The translations under genes were made by a program, and so were the position numbers. From the NCBI GenBank assembly GCA_018105865.1, contig CM030837.1, positions 7,884,725 through 7,948,724 of the forward strand: a stretch of DNA of 64,000 nucleotides, read 5' to 3'. Below the pieces are notes generated by a model. It was not told the origin of the DNA. It was given only the letters and a program-made list of their open reading frames with translations, and ran no database searches. How positions within the stretch are numbered: position 1 is the stretch's first letter; each line of letters starts with the position of its first letter. Positions 61,611 through 64,000 of the stretch are shown in pieces. This DNA is from Metaphire vulgaris. Taxonomy: Eukaryota; Annelida; Clitellata; Crassiclitellata; Megascolecidae.

Positions 61611-61905
61611 CCGTGCTCGATCGAGCGCAGGGTTTCCGGCGCTGATCTCCGGTACTAGGCAAACAGCGACGCAGGTGACTTATTACTTTCTCTAGACCTG
61701 CGTTTACCTTCGCAGCTTAGCGCTGCTACCAATTTATCAACGTCTAAGCGACGAACGGCTTGGTTGACCGAGGGCACCACGATTAGATCCCGGGATGGTC
61801 ACCCATCCAAGTACAGTACTAAGTACTAGTACTACTAACCGCGCTCGACGTTGGTTAACTTCGGTGTTCTGACGAGAACCAGTCGCACTACGGAACGAAG
61901 TAACC
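61611..61905 (-). repeat. 5S-rRNA-headed SINE (SINE3-like)
   Basis: On the - strand, 61905 to about 61770 matches 5S rRNA: GTTCTCGTCAGAACACCGAA, GTTAA, then TTAGTA...GTACTTGGATGGGTGACC. The loop is expanded by GTACT duplications, so it is not a functional 5S gene. The tail (61611-61720) matches 2672-2800. Confidence 0.85.
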
Positions 61906-61907
61906 AG

Positions 61908-61910
<3 letters not shown>

Positions 61911-62000
<90 letters not shown>
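61911..62000. repeat. (TA)n microsatellite
   Basis: About 43 units with one AATTT break, directly 3' of the 5S head. Confidence 0.97.
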
Positions 62001-62003
<3 letters not shown>

Positions 62004-62032
62004 GGATTACTGGTAACCGTGATACCTGTTTC

Positions 62033-62268
62033 CAGTGGCGTAGCCAAGGGGGTTTGGCCCTTGGCTGCCCCAGACCAACAATTTTACAGCAGCAAACGCA
62101 ATTAAGTGTAAGGTCAAGGTGACGACTTTTTCTTCCTTGTCACCACTGGCGAAAGAAAGAAAGTGACGAAGGAGAGATGACACAAAGATGAAGATGACCT
62201 TTTTCTTAGCAAGATTTTTCGAAGTTGGAAATCATAACCCCCTTCCGGAAATCCTGGCTACGCCGCTG
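62033..62268. mobile_element. hAT-type MITE, CAGTGGCGTAGCC family
   Basis: Ends CAGTGGCGTAGCCAAGG / CCTGGCTACGCCGCTG. Duplication CCTGTTTC/CATGTTTC. Contains GATGACCTTTTTCTTAGCAA. Confidence 0.87.
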
Positions 62269-62705
62269 CATGTTTCAATTGAAACAGGGCTACTCACATA
62301 TCATTGGTAAATGTAGCAATTTAGGTGCCTACTTGTACTATATTTCCACTATTGTTGATACTGGCAGAATTTAATACTGCTCACTCAAAAGTCGTCACGA
62401 TCTAAACATATATTACCAAACATACATTATATTATCAATTAGCTGTACACTGTCACGCGTTGCTGTGGCTGAGTCTGGTTAAATGGAAAATGCCTTTTTG
62501 TTGAAGTCTCCCTCACTCCTCTGCTTTCGGCACCTCCAACAAAGGCTGCAACTCCGACAGTGGTTGAGGTCCCTTTTGGACCTACAACAAATACCTCCTA
62601 TTTTAATTGTTGAAGATGCCTTCGGTACCTCCAACAGTGGTTGGAGGTCCCTTCGTTCCGTTCGAGGCGTTGCTTAACTTTGTCTAAATGTTGATCACTG
62701 GAGAT

Positions 62706-62994
62706 CAAGGGCGCAAAACACGGAGGGACGGCGGGGGACGGTCTCCCCAATAATCAGTACGAGGGAGACAGAGTATCAATTATCCCTCCAATGTTTTGTG
62801 CTTTATGGTTAAATCACTCATTATGGATGACCTTTTTTCTCATCAGGGTATTTGGCCAGGGGTAAATATAAGAATGAGGTTTTTTCTGCTCGTCAAGACT
62901 TTCAAGACTTTTGGGAGCCGAAAAGGGGGCCTGACCTGACTTTATCGACGATTCTATCCCCTCCCCCAATGTTGACGCCAGGTTTACGCCACTG
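62706..62994. mobile_element. hAT-type MITE, CAxGGGCGYAAAAC family
   Basis: Ends CAAGGGCGCAAAAC / GGTTTACGCCACTG, exact duplication CTGGAGAT. Second copy of the family at 817-1144. Confidence 0.9.
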
Positions 62995-63428
62995 CTGGAG
63001 ATTGCATGATTTTCAAGTTTTCCAAACGGAAAATAATGCTAATTTTAGGATCACGTGATGTTTTCGCTTCTGATGCAGCTTCGTTTGACAGGTTTCGAAT
63101 TTTTTCTAACGCAAGTCAATCCAAATGCTGTTTTTAAGAAAGCACGTTAACGTAAAAACACCCTCCTATTCGAATGGAATTTTTTTACAGGTTTCAAAGG
63201 AATCCGTAAATAACTTTTGTAGTTTTAAGATAAACTTACAAACGAACACCTTACATTTTTATTTATATAGATTTTATCTGAACCTTATTCTGAACGTGCT
63301 TTTGCGACGATTAATAATTAACACATCCATATCATTTCCTATTTTTAAATTTTTGTGTGTAAGGCAATCGCCATCAGGGCCTATTAATTTATTTGTGAAA
63401 CAGGCCTACAAAAGCTTAATTCAACCCC

Positions 63429-63430
<2 letters not shown>

Positions 63431-63490
<60 letters not shown>
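63431..63490. repeat. (TA)n microsatellite
   Basis: About 30 units. Confidence 0.98.
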
Positions 63491-63494
<4 letters not shown>

Positions 63495-63631
63495 AAACTA
63501 TTGGCCTATAACATAAGGTAAATTTTGAAACACTCGAATAAAGTAGAGCATGAAAAAATAACAAGAATTAAACAGAGATAAGAAGACAGATACCGGTAAA
63601 CTAACTCCCTGGATAAACCAAAAGAAAGTGA

Positions 63632-64000
63632 CAGATAGAGCTGTCACGGTTTCACCTCGTGCAATTTCGGTTGGTTTCGGTTCGGTTTTAACCGAAAAAC
63701 CGCGGTTTCGCTTTGGTTCGCTTTTTTAAACATCACTAGAATGCACAGGTTTTATGCGTTAAAAATAGAGAAAGCATAATTTTTGTGTCATGTCTATGAT
63801 GAGTCAGCAGCACTGCCTATGAGACAGTGATGTAAATTTTATGTAGATTTACTTTTATGTAGCAATTATTGGCAATTGCATTAACTGAGAAGAGAAGGTG
63901 ACTTAAAGTCGCGCATAATCATGCATTGTATTTGCTATTCTCTACGAAAAATAACTGTCCAAATTTGCGTGGTCGAAACCGCAGTTTCGGTTCGGTTTTA
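63632..64000. mobile_element. hAT-like element with CGGTTTCGGTT subterminal repeats, cut by window end
   Basis: Starts TAGAGCTGTCACGGTTTC and has many TTTCGGTTCGGTTTTA copies, including the last bases of the window. The right end is outside. Confidence 0.6.

Noticed and set aside
61770..61905. functional 5S rRNA gene
   Set aside because: The 5S similarity is interrupted by GTACT duplications and linked to a SINE tail also found at 2.7 kb.

Overview
The window is animal (metazoan) genomic DNA: protein-coding information is in short exons with GT/AG borders, introns are long and full of transposon remnants and microsatellites, and TTAGGG-type repeats are present. I cannot fix the phylum. A bilaterian, probably marine, invertebrate fits best. 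There is no bacterial gene organisation, CRISPR array or operon.

Two host genes face each other tail to tail. On the + strand, about 3.0-13.6 kb, nine exons encode the membrane domain and start of the C-tail of an SLC4 bicarbonate transporter of the Na+-coupled (NBC/NDCBE) type. The N-terminal exons lie left of the window or were not found. On the - strand, about 45.6-19.1 kb, fifteen phase-compatible exons encode a GLI/Cubitus interruptus zinc-finger transcription factor, the nuclear effector of Hedgehog signalling. Translated from the first ATG of its 5'-most recognised exon, the model is in frame for about 1,424 residues. It contains the N-terminal HPxPx(n)EGRYH-type block, the SYGHLSA (SUFU-binding) motif, five C2H2 fingers, RRASDP and the conserved C-terminal activation region. 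The 13.6-19.06 kb interval between the genes holds both 3' flanks. 45.6-64 kb is 5' flank of GLI, with possible non-coding first exons that I could not define, and is almost entirely repeats.

The rest of the DNA is dominated by mobile elements. I could delimit about 25 short non-autonomous elements by terminal inverted repeats plus 8-bp target duplications, which is the hAT signature. One 1.9 kb hAT element (55.2-57.1 kb) still carries a broken transposase. Many of the short elements, with different ends, share one internal module, TGACAAGCAAAAAAGGTC or its complement. Also present are three or more tRNA-headed SINEs, a 5S-rRNA-headed SINE, relics of at least two non-LTR retrotransposon families, two Helitron-like elements, two inverted-repeat elements enclosing telomere-like DNA, and a 1.48 kb element at 51.76-53.24 kb whose 199-bp arms are almost identical and which encodes a small cysteine-rich ORF.

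Region by region: 0-3 kb MITEs and a 134-bp duplication; 3-13.6 kb SLC4 exons with at least a dozen MITEs in the introns; 13.6-19 kb LINE 3' end, microsatellites and unique AT-rich DNA; 19-34 kb most GLI exons with insertions in the introns; 34.7-37.5 kb a multiply nested insertion inside a GLI intron; 38-45.6 kb the 5' GLI exons and CR1/L2-like LINE debris; 45.6-64 kb repeats.
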